Source of the DNA: Glycomyces sambucus
GTDB taxonomy: Bacteria > Actinomycetota > Actinomycetes > Mycobacteriales > Micromonosporaceae
Length of the DNA: 64,000 nt
Assembly: GCF_900102815.1 (NCBI RefSeq)
Contig: NZ_FNGF01000002.1
Span: 682,001 to 746,000 of the forward strand
Direction: 5' to 3'
In this document: one piece after another, positions 1 to 7,836 of the stretch
Numbering within the stretch: position 1 is the stretch's first letter
How the letters are laid out: each line of letters begins with the position of its first letter
Translations under genes and position numbers: made by a program
The notes under the pieces: model-generated
The model's database searches: none
What the model was told of the DNA's origin: nothing
What the model saw: the letters and a program-made list of their open reading frames with translations, nothing else

Positions 1-237
1 GCGACCGCGCTCATCTGCTTCATCTTCGCGTGGAACGAGTTCTTCTTCGCCGTCAGCCTCACCTCGACCCGGGCGGCCACCGTGCCGGTGTTCCTGACCG
101 GGTTCATCACCAGCGAGGGCCTGTTCCTCGCCCGCCTGTCCGCCGCCGCCACGATGGCCGCGCTCCCGGTGGTGCTCGCCGGGTGGCTCGCGCAGAAGTG
201 GCTGGTCCGCGGCCTGACCATGGGAGCCGTGAAGTGA
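1..237 (+). CDS. Carbohydrate ABC transporter permease, C-terminal end (partial)
   Basis: The reading frame is open from the first base, so the N-terminal part lies outside the window. The 78 visible residues are hydrophobic and include the segment WNEFFFAVSLT, common in MalG-type inner-membrane permeases of sugar ABC importers, followed by a last membrane helix and a short basic tail ending GLTMGAVK. The stop codon overlaps the ATG of the following dehydrogenase by one base (TGATG), so the two are translationally coupled and probably belong to one sugar or polyol catabolic operon. The substrate cannot be read from this fragment. Confidence 0.8.
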   Translation, partial: ATALICFIFAWNEFFFAVSLTSTRAATVPVFLTGFITSEGLFLARLSAAATMAALPVVLAGWLAQKWLVRGLTMGAVK

Positions 238-1232
238 TGCGAGCCGTCGTCATAGAAGCACCGCGGAAGATCACCACCACCACATTGGACGATCCGGAGC
301 CGGGTCCGCGGGAGGTGGTCGTGGCGGTGTCGGGAGTCGGCATCTGCGGCACCGACCTCCACGTCCTCGACGGGCACCTTGAGGGCTCGGAGTACCCGAT
401 CGTGCCCGGCCACGAGTTCGCCGGCACGGTCGCGGCGGTCGGCTCGGCCGTCACCGAGCTGGCCGTCGGCGACCGCGTCGCGGTGGACCCCAACCTGTAC
501 TGCGGGGAGTGCCACTACTGCCGCATCGGGCGCGGGAACCTCTGCGAGCGCTACAACGCCATGGGGGTCATCCGGACCCCCGGCGCCACCGCCGAGTACT
601 GCGCGGTGCCCGTGGGCAACTGCTACCCGGTGCCCGAGAGCGTGCCGCTGGAGCACGCCCCGCTCATCGAGCCGCTGTCGTGCGCCGTGCACGGCTTCGA
701 CCTGCTGCCCGGGCGCCTCGGCGAGCACTACCTCGTCTACGGGGCCGGGACGATGGGCCTCATGATGGCCCAGCTCGCGCGGTTCGCCGGGGCCGCGAGC
801 GTGTCGGTGGTCGACGTCAACGCCGCCCGCCTCCCCACCGCCGCGGCGCTGGCCGCCGACCGGACCGCCACGTCGGCCGACGAGCTGGACCGGCCCGAGG
901 GCTGGGAGGTGGTCGTCGACTGCACCGGGGCGGTCCCCGCGATCGAGGACGGCCTCACGCGGGTCCGCAAGGGCGGGACGTTCCAGGTGTTCGGGGTCGC
1001 CCCCGAGCAGGCGGCGGCCTCGTTCTCGCCGTTCCGGGTCTACAAGGACGAGATCACCGTCGTCGGCTCGATGGCCGTCCTGCACAGCTTCGGGCGGGCC
1101 GTGGAGCTGATGGCGCGCAACGTGATCGACGCCGAGGTGATGATCAGCCACACGTTCGGCCTCGACGAGTACGCCGGCGCGGTCGACCGCTTCCGCCGCG
1201 GCGACGGCCGCAAGCTCCAGATCCGGCCGTAG
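237..1232 (+). CDS. Zinc-dependent alcohol/polyol dehydrogenase (MDR family)
   Basis: This 331-residue protein is a medium-chain zinc dehydrogenase of the sorbitol/threonine dehydrogenase type, oxidising an alcohol or polyol with NAD(P). The catalytic zinc ligands are visible as C37 in GICGTD and H59-E60 in PGHEF. The structural zinc is bound by C89, C92, C95 and C103. The nucleotide fold carries YGAGTMGLMM near residue 170. The ATG at 237 is chosen over an earlier in-frame ATG at 30, because the earlier one lies inside the permease gene and the family starts with this residue pattern. Coupling to a sugar ABC permease suggests that the transported compound is its substrate or precursor. The substrate is inferred, not shown. 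Confidence 0.9.
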   Translation: MRAVVIEAPRKITTTTLDDPEPGPREVVVAVSGVGICGTDLHVLDGHLEGSEYPIVPGHEFAGTVAAVGSAVTELAVGDRVAVDPNLYCGECHYCRIGRGNLCERYNAMGVIRTPGATAEYCAVPVGNCYPVPESVPLEHAPLIEPLSCAVHGFDLLPGRLGEHYLVYGAGTMGLMMAQLARFAGAASVSVVDVNAARLPTAAALAADRTATSADELDRPEGWEVVVDCTGAVPAIEDGLTRVRKGGTFQVFGVAPEQAAASFSPFRVYKDEITVVGSMAVLHSFGRAVELMARNVIDAEVMISHTFGLDEYAGAVDRFRRGDGRKLQIRP

Positions 1233-1239
1233 GGGCTCC

Positions 1240-1268
1240 GGGGCGGGACGGCGAGGCCGTCCCGCCCC
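1240..1268. terminator. Convergent hairpin terminator after the dehydrogenase
   Basis: A perfect 13-bp stem (GGGGCGGGACGGC, positions 1240-1252, with its complement at 1256-1268) closes a 3-base loop seven bases after the dehydrogenase stop. There is no T-run, as is usual for terminators in very GC-rich actinomycetes. It lies between convergent genes and may serve both. Confidence 0.7.
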
Positions 1269-1296
1269 TGCCGTCCCGCCCCAGCCGTCCCGCCCC
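1256..1296. repeat. Three 13-bp tandem copies of the terminator 3' arm
   Basis: The sequence GCCGTCCCGCCCC occurs three times, at 1256-1268, 1270-1282 and 1284-1296, with one base between copies. The first copy is the 3' arm of the hairpin at 1240, and each of the others could pair with the same 5' arm. The last copy ends three bases before the stop codon of the LysR gene on the other strand. Confidence 0.85.
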
Positions 1297-1298
1297 GG

Positions 1299-2174
1299 TC
1301 AGCGGGCCTCCCGCGCCGCCATGTCCACGAGGAGGTCGAGCATCGCCGCCGTCGCGGGCGGGTCCGGCGGGTCGCCGTACGTGGCGGCGTAGACGCGGCG
1401 CGGGCCGAAGTCGAGCGGCACGGCGTGGACGCCCGGCTCCCGGTGGGCCCGGAGCGCGAGGCCGTTGTGGACGGCCACGCCCATGCCCGCGGCCACGAGC
1501 GCGTGCGTGACCACCATGTCGTCGCTGGAGAACACGATGCGCGGGGTGAACCCGGCCGCCTCGCACACGGCCACCGTCGCGGCCCGGCAGCGTTCGCACC
1601 CGCCGATCCAGGCCGCGTCCGCGTGGTCCTCGAGGCGCTGCCCCGGGCGGTCGCTGAGGAAGTACAGGCGGTCGTCGAGGAGGTGCACGAGCCGGACCCC
1701 GTCGGGCTCGAAGGGCGCGTCCCCGTCGCGGAAGACCAGGGCGATGTCGGCGCGGCCCGAGCGCAGGAGCGCCAGGGAGGCGACCGGGTCGGCGTCGGCG
1801 AGGTGCAGTTCGACGCCCGGGTGGGCGCTCGCCAGCGCGGCGGCGGCGCGCGGGACGAGGGTGCTCAGGACGGTGGCGAAACCGGCGATGCGCACGCGGC
1901 CGGAGCGCAGGCCGACGCGGGCGGCGAGTTCGACGGCGGCGGCGTCCATGCGGCCGAGGATCTCGGTGGCGCGCCCGGCGAGGAGTTCGCCTTCGGGGGT
2001 GAGGCGGATGCCGCGTCCGGCGCGCTGGACGAGGGTGGCGCCGGTGGCGGCTTCGAGGCGGCGCAGGTGGTGGCTGATGGAGGGCTGGGAGTAGTGGAGC
2101 TCCTTGGCGGCGTCGGTGACCGAGCCGTGGCGGGCCACGGCCTCAAGGACACGGAGGTGAATGGGGTTCAGCAT
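1299..2174 (-). CDS. LysR-family transcriptional regulator
   Basis: The 291-residue product has the standard LysR layout. A winged helix-turn-helix occupies residues 1-60 (VTDAAKELHYSQPSISHHLR is the recognition region), followed by a linker helix and a two-lobed effector domain with the family's usual length. The start at 2174 places MLNPIHLRVLEAV at the N-terminus, as expected. A T-N11-A box lies directly upstream of the start. The gene is divergent from the RibD/DHFR-like gene at 2294, which makes that gene its likeliest target besides itself. The effector is unknown. Confidence 0.92.
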   Translation of the reverse strand: MLNPIHLRVLEAVARHGSVTDAAKELHYSQPSISHHLRRLEAATGATLVQRAGRGIRLTPEGELLAGRATEILGRMDAAAVELAARVGLRSGRVRIAGFATVLSTLVPRAAAALASAHPGVELHLADADPVASLALLRSGRADIALVFRDGDAPFEPDGVRLVHLLDDRLYFLSDRPGQRLEDHADAAWIGGCERCRAATVAVCEAAGFTPRIVFSSDDMVVTHALVAAGMGVAVHNGLALRAHREPGVHAVPLDFGPRRVYAATYGDPPDPPATAAMLDLLVDMAAREAR

Positions 2175-2176
2175 CC

Positions 2177-2191
2177 ATCAAGTTCCTTAAT
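2177..2191. promoter_or_regulatory. Candidate LysR binding box (T-N11-A) in the divergent region
   Basis: ATCAAGTTCCTTAAT is an imperfect dyad with arms ATCAAG and CTTAAT, and it contains T (2178)-N11-A (2190), the generic LysR-type box. It sits in the divergent region, immediately before the LysR start codon, consistent with autoregulation. Confidence 0.45.
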
Positions 2192-2293
2192 GGGTCGCGA
2201 GTGGTTTTGGCATTGGACATCATGACACCGGGCGGCGATGATCGCACCAGGACCGGGCCGCGCCGTGCGGCCCGGGGAGCGAAGGAGCACCTG

Positions 2294-2926
2294 ATGTCAC
2301 TGGTCCGAGTCCACAACTTCTCGGTCTCGCTGGACGGCTTCGGCACCGGGGAGGGGACGAGCCGCGAGGCGTACTTCGGCCACGCCGGGGAGCGCCTGCA
2401 CGAGTGGATGTTCGCCACCCGCTGGTGGGAGGCGGGCGGGAGCGCCGGGGTCGACGACTCGTTCGTGCGCCAGCACGACCCCGACATCGGCGCCGAGATC
2501 ATGGGCGCCGGGAAGTTCGGCTTCCCCGGCTGGCACGAGGACCCGGACTGGAAGGGCGCGTGGGGGCCGAACCCGCCGTTCCACAGCCCGGTCTTCGTAC
2601 TGACGCACCACAAGCGCGCGTCGGTGGAGATGGAGGGCGGGACGACCTACCACTTCCTGGACGCGTCCCCGGCGGAGGCGCTGGAGGCCGCCCGCGAGGC
2701 CGCGGGCGGCAAGGACGTGCGCATCGGCGGCGGCGCCACCGTGATCCGGGACTTCTTCAAGGCCGGGCTCATCGACTACATGCACGTGGCGGTGGTGCCG
2801 ATCCTGCTCGGCCGGGGCGTGCGCCTGTGGGACGGGCTGGAGGCGGCCGAGGAGGGCTATGACGTCGAGGCGGTCTCGGCGCCCAGCGGCGTCACGCACC
2901 TGACGTTCAGCAGGAGCGGTTCCTGA
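2294..2926 (+). CDS. RibD C-terminal/dihydrofolate reductase-like protein
   Basis: The 210-residue protein belongs to the RibD_C/DHFR-like superfamily of NADPH-binding reductases. It starts with VRVHNFSVSLDGFGTG, the usual first strand and SLDG turn, and has the late motif IGGGATVIRDFFKAGLID followed by VVPILLGRG. ATG 2294 is preferred over an upstream in-frame start at 2201 because a GAAGGAG ribosome-binding site lies seven bases before it and homologues begin here. It is the first of three members of this superfamily in the window. The substrate is unknown; most relatives are annotated only as dihydrofolate reductase family. It ends 20 bases inside the 3' end of the convergent hydrolase remnant. 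Confidence 0.85.
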   Translation: MSLVRVHNFSVSLDGFGTGEGTSREAYFGHAGERLHEWMFATRWWEAGGSAGVDDSFVRQHDPDIGAEIMGAGKFGFPGWHEDPDWKGAWGPNPPFHSPVFVLTHHKRASVEMEGGTTYHFLDASPAEALEAAREAAGGKDVRIGGGATVIRDFFKAGLIDYMHVAVVPILLGRGVRLWDGLEAAEEGYDVEAVSAPSGVTHLTFSRSGS

Positions 2927-3176
2927 CGGCGGTCGCCTCGGCGGCGAACACCTCGACCGCGTTCACGACGGCGGTGAAGCGGGGCGAGTCGAAGAGGTCG
3001 AAGCCGTGGTGGGCGCCGGGCGGTTCGGCGTAGGCCGCGGTCGATTCGGAGACGACGCCCGGCCGCTCGGCGAAGCGGCGGGCGTCGTCACGGTGCACGA
3101 GGGTGTCGTGGTCGCCGTGGACGACGAGGAACGGCAGGACGGCGACGGAGGCCAGGTAGCCCCAGGGGGTGCTCAT
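2907..3176 (-). pseudogene. Alpha/beta hydrolase C-terminal remnant
   Basis: Only 89 residues are encoded, but they match the end of an esterase/lipase-type alpha/beta hydrolase: LPFLVVHGDHDTLV carries the acid residue (Asp) and GAHHGFDLF carries the catalytic His. The N-terminal two thirds, including the oxyanion-hole HGG and nucleophile GxSxG motifs, are absent, so it cannot be a working hydrolase on its own. The remnant's ATG overlaps the stop of the DUF6069 gene (ATGA at 3173-3176), so it may still be translated by coupling. The likely origin is a deletion that joined the hydrolase tail to an unrelated gene. A novel small protein is the alternative. Confidence 0.7.
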
Positions 3177-3544
3177 CGGCGCGCCAGCCCGGCGATGAGG
3201 ACGCCGCCGACGACGGCGTGCATCGCGAGGAGGACGAGGACGGCCGCGGTGCCCGCGGCGCCGAGCGGGCCGAGGAGCGAGAGGGCGAGGACGGTCGCGG
3301 CGGTGATCGTCCAGATGCGCCGGCCGCGGGCGGTGGCGCGTTCGAGGATTGCGAGGAGGCCCCAGGCGGCGAGGCCGGCGGCGAGCGCGGCGGCGGCGAC
3401 GAGGCCGGGTCCGACCGTGAGTGCCGTGTCCCCCTGGGGGACGGTGAGGTCGACGCCGGCGAGGGGGACGGCGAGGGCCCAGACGAGGAGTGCGGCAGCG
3501 GCGGCGGCGAGGACGACGAGGAGTCGGCGTGCGGTTCGGTTCAT
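3173..3544 (-). CDS. DUF6069-like small membrane protein
   Basis: The 123-residue protein has four predicted membrane helices: residues 8-30, 45-67, 78-98 and 103-122. The sequence between helices 1 and 2 (PLAGVDLTVPQG) and the motif LLGPLGAAG resemble the actinobacterial DUF6069 family, whose function is unknown. The gene runs convergent to the DHFR-like gene and divergent from the sensor kinase at 3670. Its stop codon overlaps the start of the hydrolase remnant. No enzymatic residues are apparent. Confidence 0.65.
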   Translation of the reverse strand: MNRTARRLLVVLAAAAAALLVWALAVPLAGVDLTVPQGDTALTVGPGLVAAAALAAGLAAWGLLAILERATARGRRIWTITAATVLALSLLGPLGAAGTAAVLVLLAMHAVVGGVLIAGLARR

Positions 3545-3669
3545 GACGAGGAGTCTCGTCGCCGGGGCGGGTCGGGCGCATCGGCCGCGCGGTCGCGGGG
3601 GCTCCTGCCGCGGGACGGGCCGCCTCCTACTTTCGGAGGTGACGGGCCCGGCGGCGCGGTGGCTAGCAT

Positions 3670-4797
3670 GTGCCGGTGATGTTCCGCCGTGCTCCCCGTC
3701 CCGCCGAGATCGCCGGCATGGCCGCGGGCGCGGGCCTGCTGACCGCCCTGTCGCTGTGGTCGCGGCCCTCCCCCGGTCCCCTGGAGGTCGCGGTCGCGGT
3801 GCTCGCGTTCGCGGCCGCGATGGCGCAGCTGTGGCGGCCGGTGACCGGGGCGCTCGCGGCGACCGCGCTCGCGGTGCTGTCGCCGGTGGCGACGACGGCG
3901 GCCACGATCGGGGCGCTCCAGGTGGCGTGGCGCGGGCGCTTCCGCACGGCGGTCGCGGTGGCCGCCGCGGGGGTGGCGGCGCACCTGCTCCAGTGGGTGT
4001 GGAATCCGCTGCCGGCGTTGGGGTTCCGCTGGTGGGCGCTGCTGGTCGCGGTCGCGTACGGGGCGCTGCTGGGATGGGGGGCGCTGGCGAAGTCGCGGAT
4101 GGCGCTGGTGGTATCGCTGCGTGAACGGGCGCGGCGGGCCGAGGCCGAGCAGGGGCGGCGGGTCGCGGAGGCGCGGGCGGCCGAGCGGCGCGGGCTGGCG
4201 CGGGAGATGCACGACGTGCTCGCGAACCGCCTGTCGCTGGTCGCGACCCACGCGGGGGCGCTGGAGTTCCGGCCCGACGCGCCGCCGGAGCGGGTCGCGC
4301 TCGCCGCGGGCGTGGTCCGCGACGGCGTGCACCAGGCCCTGGAGGAGCTGCGGCAGGTCATCTCGCTGCTGCGCGAGGACGGCGACGCGGGGGTGCAGCC
4401 GACGCTCGACGACCTGGAGTCGCTGCTCGCCGACGCGCGGGCGGCGGGCCAGGTCGTGGAGGTGGCGGACGCGCGCGAGGGGACCGTGCCGCCCTCGCTG
4501 GGCCGCACCGCGTTCCGGGTGGTCCAGGAGGGGCTGACGAACGCGCGCAAGCACGCCGCCGGGCTCCCGGCCCGGGTCGCGCTGCGCGGCGGGCCCGGCG
4601 GGGAGCTGCTGGTCGAGGTCGCCAACCCGCTCCCGGCCGCGGGCACGGCGCCCGCGGTGCCCGGGAGCGGGCTGGGCCTGGTGGGACTGACCGAGCGGGT
4701 GCGGCTCGCGGGCGGGACGCTCGATCACGGCCCCTCCGAGCAGGGCGGCGAGGAGGGGCGGTTCCGGCTCGCGGCCCGGATACCATGGCCGACGTGA
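3670..4797 (+). CDS. NarL-type sensor histidine kinase
   Basis: The 375-residue kinase has about four N-terminal membrane helices (residues 12-135), a coiled linker, and a HisKA_3 dimerisation region in which H181 of LAREMHDVLANRLS is the phosphoacceptor. The HATPase domain shows the N-box VQEGLTNARKHA and the G-box GSGLGLVGL. No extracellular sensor domain is visible, so it probably senses a membrane or envelope signal. Starts at GTG 3670, GTG 3676 and ATG 3679 are all possible; the first is used. It overlaps the response regulator by 13 bases, so they form a cognate pair. The target is unknown. Confidence 0.9.
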   Translation: MPVMFRRAPRPAEIAGMAAGAGLLTALSLWSRPSPGPLEVAVAVLAFAAAMAQLWRPVTGALAATALAVLSPVATTAATIGALQVAWRGRFRTAVAVAAAGVAAHLLQWVWNPLPALGFRWWALLVAVAYGALLGWGALAKSRMALVVSLRERARRAEAEQGRRVAEARAAERRGLAREMHDVLANRLSLVATHAGALEFRPDAPPERVALAAGVVRDGVHQALEELRQVISLLREDGDAGVQPTLDDLESLLADARAAGQVVEVADAREGTVPPSLGRTAFRVVQEGLTNARKHAAGLPARVALRGGPGGELLVEVANPLPAAGTAPAVPGSGLGLVGLTERVRLAGGTLDHGPSEQGGEEGRFRLAARIPWPT

Positions 4798-5438
4798 TCC
4801 GCTTGCTCCTCGTCGACGACGACGCCCTGGTCCGGGCCGGGCTGTCCATGATGCTGGACGGGGTCGGCGGGATCGTGGTGGTCGGCGAGGCCGGGGACGG
4901 CCGGGAGGCGCTGGCGGCGGTCGACGCCCACTCCCCCGACGTGGTCCTCATGGACGTGCAGATGCCGCACGTCGACGGGCTCGCCGCGACCCGGCGGGTC
5001 CGGGCGCGGCCCGATCCTCCCGAGGTCGTCATGCTCACCACGTTCGACACCGACGAGAACATCCTCCACGCGCTCCGCGCGGGCGCGAGCGGCTACCTGC
5101 TCAAGGACACGCCCCCGGCGCGGATCGCTGAGGCGGTCGCGAAGGTCGCGGCCGGGGAGCCGATGCTGTCGCCCGGGGTCACGCGGCGGCTCATGGAGCG
5201 CACCGTGGTCCAGGCGGGCACGTACGAGCGGGCGAGGGCCGCGCTCGCGGTGCTGACGCCGCGCGAGCACGAGGTGGCGGTCGCGGTCGGCTTCGGGGAG
5301 TCGAACGCCGAGATCGCCGCGGCCCTGTCGATGAGCGTGACCACCGTGAAGTCGCACGTGTCGAGCATCCTCACCAAGCTCGGACTGGGCAACCGGACGC
5401 AGATCGCGCTGCTCGCCCACGACGCGGACCTGGTGTAG
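4785..5438 (+). CDS. NarL/FixJ-family response regulator
   Basis: This 217-residue regulator has a receiver domain (acidic cluster D11-D13, phosphoacceptor D57 in VVLMDVQMP, conserved Lys in LLKDTPP) and a C-terminal LuxR-type helix-turn-helix (LTPREHEVAVAVGFGESNAE onward, recognition helix TTVKSHVSSIL). It overlaps the kinase gene and must act as its partner, binding DNA as a dimer when phosphorylated. GTG at 4794 is an alternative start three codons later. The neighbouring exporter genes lie on the opposite strand, so its regulon cannot be deduced from position. Confidence 0.93.
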   Translation: MADVIRLLLVDDDALVRAGLSMMLDGVGGIVVVGEAGDGREALAAVDAHSPDVVLMDVQMPHVDGLAATRRVRARPDPPEVVMLTTFDTDENILHALRAGASGYLLKDTPPARIAEAVAKVAAGEPMLSPGVTRRLMERTVVQAGTYERARAALAVLTPREHEVAVAVGFGESNAEIAAALSMSVTTVKSHVSSILTKLGLGNRTQIALLAHDADLV

Positions 5439-5446
5439 CGCGGGCC

Positions 5447-6754
5447 CTAGGCGCGCCGCCGCAGGACCGCGAAGGCGAGTGCGGCCGAGGCGAGTTCGCC
5501 CGCGAGGAGCCCGATCCACACGCCCGTGGTCCCGGCCGTCGCGCCGATGAGGACCGCGGGGACCTTGACGGCGACGATCGTGCCAACAGAGACCAGATAG
5601 GACGGCCGCGGCCGTCCGACGGCCTGGAAGTACACGGCGACCAGCGGTGCGACACCGGCGACGGCGAAGCCGATCGCTATGAGCCGCAAGGCGTCCGCGG
5701 CCTCGGGCGCGGGAGTGCCGAGAAGCGCGGTGGTCAGCGGCCCGGCGGTGAGGACGACCGCGGTCGCGGCGAGGGCGCCGTAGGCGAGGGTCGCGCGCAG
5801 GGCGAGGCGGCGCACCCGCCGGACCCGGTCGGGCCGGCCGCGGCCGGTGTTCAGGCCCGCAATGGGCTGCATGCCCATGCTGATGCCCAGGTGCGGCATG
5901 GTGGCGAAGGTCTGGACGCGCGCGCAGACCGCGTACGCGGTCACGGCGGCGACGGTGCCGAGGGTGTTGTTCACGACGGCCGTGAGCAGCACCGCGCCGA
6001 GCCCGGCGAGCATCGACGGCGAGCCGACCGCGAGGAGTTCGCGGACGGTGGCCCGGTCGGGTCGCAGGTGCGCGGCGCCGATCCGGTACGGGCGGTCCTT
6101 GCGCGCGAAGAAGAACCACAGGCTCAGCGCGCTCGAGAACGCCTGCCCGCCGACCGCGCCGAGGGCCGCGCCGCGCACGCCCATGCCGAGGCCGAAGATC
6201 AGGAGCGGGTCGAGGACGATCTGGACCAGGACCGGGCCGACCCACAGCAGCATCGCGAACCGCATCCGCCCCTCGGCGCGGACCAGGGCCGAGAAGCCCG
6301 TGGCCACGAGCGTCGAAGCGAGGATGACCACGGCGTAGTCGCGGGCATGGCCGCGCATGGCGCCCTCGGCGCCCAGGGCGGTCAGGAGCGGTTCGAGCGC
6401 GGCGAGCCCGATGGCGCCGAACGCGATCGCGCCGGCCCAGAACACGACGAACGTGTTCCCCGCGGCGCGCGCGGCCCCGTCGGTGTCGCCGGCGCCGAGG
6501 CGCCGGGAGACGAGCGAGGCCCCGCCCGCGCCCACGGTGGTCGACAGCGCCCCCAGGGCGAGCATGACGGGCGCGACGAGGTTGACCGCGCCCATCGCGG
6601 TCGGGCCGACGCCGTGGGCGACGAACCAGGCGTTGGTGAGCGCGTAGACCCCGTAGACCCCGACCGACATGGTCGCCTGCGCCGAGCCCTGCCACAGCAG
6701 GCGCCCGACCGGGCGGGCCGCCAGCGCCTCGACGCCTTCGGGGTGCCCGGTCAC
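5447..6754 (-). CDS. MATE-family efflux transporter
   Basis: The 435-residue protein has about twelve membrane helices in two related halves and is a MATE (NorM-like) exporter of drugs or cationic metabolites driven by an H+ or Na+ gradient. Family features include AMGAVNLVAPVML in the first half, GQAFSSALSLWFFF near the middle and GISMGMQPIAGLNTGRGR at the start of the second half. GTG at 6754 is chosen because it overlaps the TGA of the upstream phosphotransferase (GTGA) and fits the family N-terminus; the longer open frame to 7090 lies inside that gene. Coupling to a phosphotransferase suggests a small resistance or detoxification operon. The substrate is unknown. Confidence 0.88.
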   Translation of the reverse strand: MTGHPEGVEALAARPVGRLLWQGSAQATMSVGVYGVYALTNAWFVAHGVGPTAMGAVNLVAPVMLALGALSTTVGAGGASLVSRRLGAGDTDGAARAAGNTFVVFWAGAIAFGAIGLAALEPLLTALGAEGAMRGHARDYAVVILASTLVATGFSALVRAEGRMRFAMLLWVGPVLVQIVLDPLLIFGLGMGVRGAALGAVGGQAFSSALSLWFFFARKDRPYRIGAAHLRPDRATVRELLAVGSPSMLAGLGAVLLTAVVNNTLGTVAAVTAYAVCARVQTFATMPHLGISMGMQPIAGLNTGRGRPDRVRRVRRLALRATLAYGALAATAVVLTAGPLTTALLGTPAPEAADALRLIAIGFAVAGVAPLVAVYFQAVGRPRPSYLVSVGTIVAVKVPAVLIGATAGTTGVWIGLLAGELASAALAFAVLRRRA

Positions 6755-7740
6755 GGCCGCGGGCGGTGTCCGAAGCGGGCCATGAGGTCGGCGAGCTGCG
6801 CTCGGGCCCAGTCGTACTGGCCGGGGTCGGTGTGGCCGCGGTAGACGGTCTCGATGGTCATGACCAGCAGCAGGTGGAGGCCGTAGAGGCGGCGGCGGAC
6901 CCGTTCGGTCCCGGTGAGCCCGGCGCGGCCGTAGCCGCGCAGGAACGCGTCCGAGTCGCCGAAGACGGGCACCTCCACGCCGCAGAACCCGGCCTCGAAG
7001 AGCGGGTCGCCCCAGAGGGCGCGCTCGTGGTCGATGACGCAGACGACGGCGCCGTCCTTCACCATGACGTTGCTGGGCCACAGGTCCCATTCGACGAAGC
7101 GCGGTTCGGCGACCTCGTCGAGGCTGGAGGCGTGGGCGGCGAAGACCTCGTGGACGGTGGCGTAGTCGAAGCCGATGTCGACGCTCCGGCGCTCCCCGTC
7201 GGCGAGGACGTCGGCGACGATCTCGCCGAACGCGGCCCGCCAGGTGGCGTGGCGCGGGTCGAGGAGCGGCCCGAACCCGGGGCCGGTGATCGCGTTGAGT
7301 TCGGCGTTGAGCGCGCCGATGGCCTCCCAGTACGCCGCGACCTCGGCCTCGGGCAGGTCCTCGCGGACGACGCCGAGGTTGTCGGCGTCGATGTAGGGCA
7401 TGAAGAAGTAGGGGGCGTCGCAGAGGTCGAGGGCCGTGTCGGCGAAGTCGACGGCGGGGACGGGGACGGTGGTGCGCTCGCGGACGAGCGCGAGCGCGGC
7501 GAGTTCGATCGCCATGGCGTCGCGCTCGTAGGTCATGACGGCGACCCCGGGCGGGGGCGCGACCTTGAGGACGGTGTCGCGGCCGTCGCGCAGGCGGATG
7601 CGGTAGGCGACGTTGAACCAGCCGTGGCCCAGTTCGGCGGCGAAGTCCTCGCCCGCGGGGACCAGGTCGGGCCCGTAGGCGCGGGCGATCATGGCGCGCA
7701 GGGCGTCCGGGGTCTGGCGGTTCTTGGTGATGCTCTCCAT
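6751..7740 (-). CDS. Aminoglycoside phosphotransferase-family protein
   Basis: The 329-residue protein has the APH/choline-kinase fold. It shows a glycine-rich nucleotide region GHGWFNVAYRIRL, a lysine in TVLKVAP, a Brenner-type loop EWDLWPSN and the metal-binding segment VIDHERALWGDP. In typical members the loop begins HGD; here the His is replaced by Glu (VEWD), while the catalytic Asp and the Asn are kept. Activity is plausible but the acceptor is unknown, and many such genes have nothing to do with antibiotics. The gene is first in a two-gene unit with the MATE exporter, overlapping its GTG. Confidence 0.82.
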   Translation of the reverse strand: MESITKNRQTPDALRAMIARAYGPDLVPAGEDFAAELGHGWFNVAYRIRLRDGRDTVLKVAPPPGVAVMTYERDAMAIELAALALVRERTTVPVPAVDFADTALDLCDAPYFFMPYIDADNLGVVREDLPEAEVAAYWEAIGALNAELNAITGPGFGPLLDPRHATWRAAFGEIVADVLADGERRSVDIGFDYATVHEVFAAHASSLDEVAEPRFVEWDLWPSNVMVKDGAVVCVIDHERALWGDPLFEAGFCGVEVPVFGDSDAFLRGYGRAGLTGTERVRRRLYGLHLLLVMTIETVYRGHTDPGQYDWARAQLADLMARFGHRPRP

Positions 7741-7836
7741 CGCGGACACCGTACTCCCCTGCGCGAGCCGGTGTCGTGTACGCGCATTCCGGTTCTGGCC
7801 GCGGGCGCAGTGGTGCACGTGCGGTTGAATGGCGGC

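Noticed and set aside
3541-4728. Long minus-strand frames opposite the histidine kinase
   Set aside because: They are Arg/Pro/Gln-rich shadow frames without domains, while the plus strand encodes a complete kinase with all motifs.
5847-6844. Plus-strand frames opposite the MATE gene
   Set aside because: No start signals or known domains; low-complexity reading of the antisense strand.
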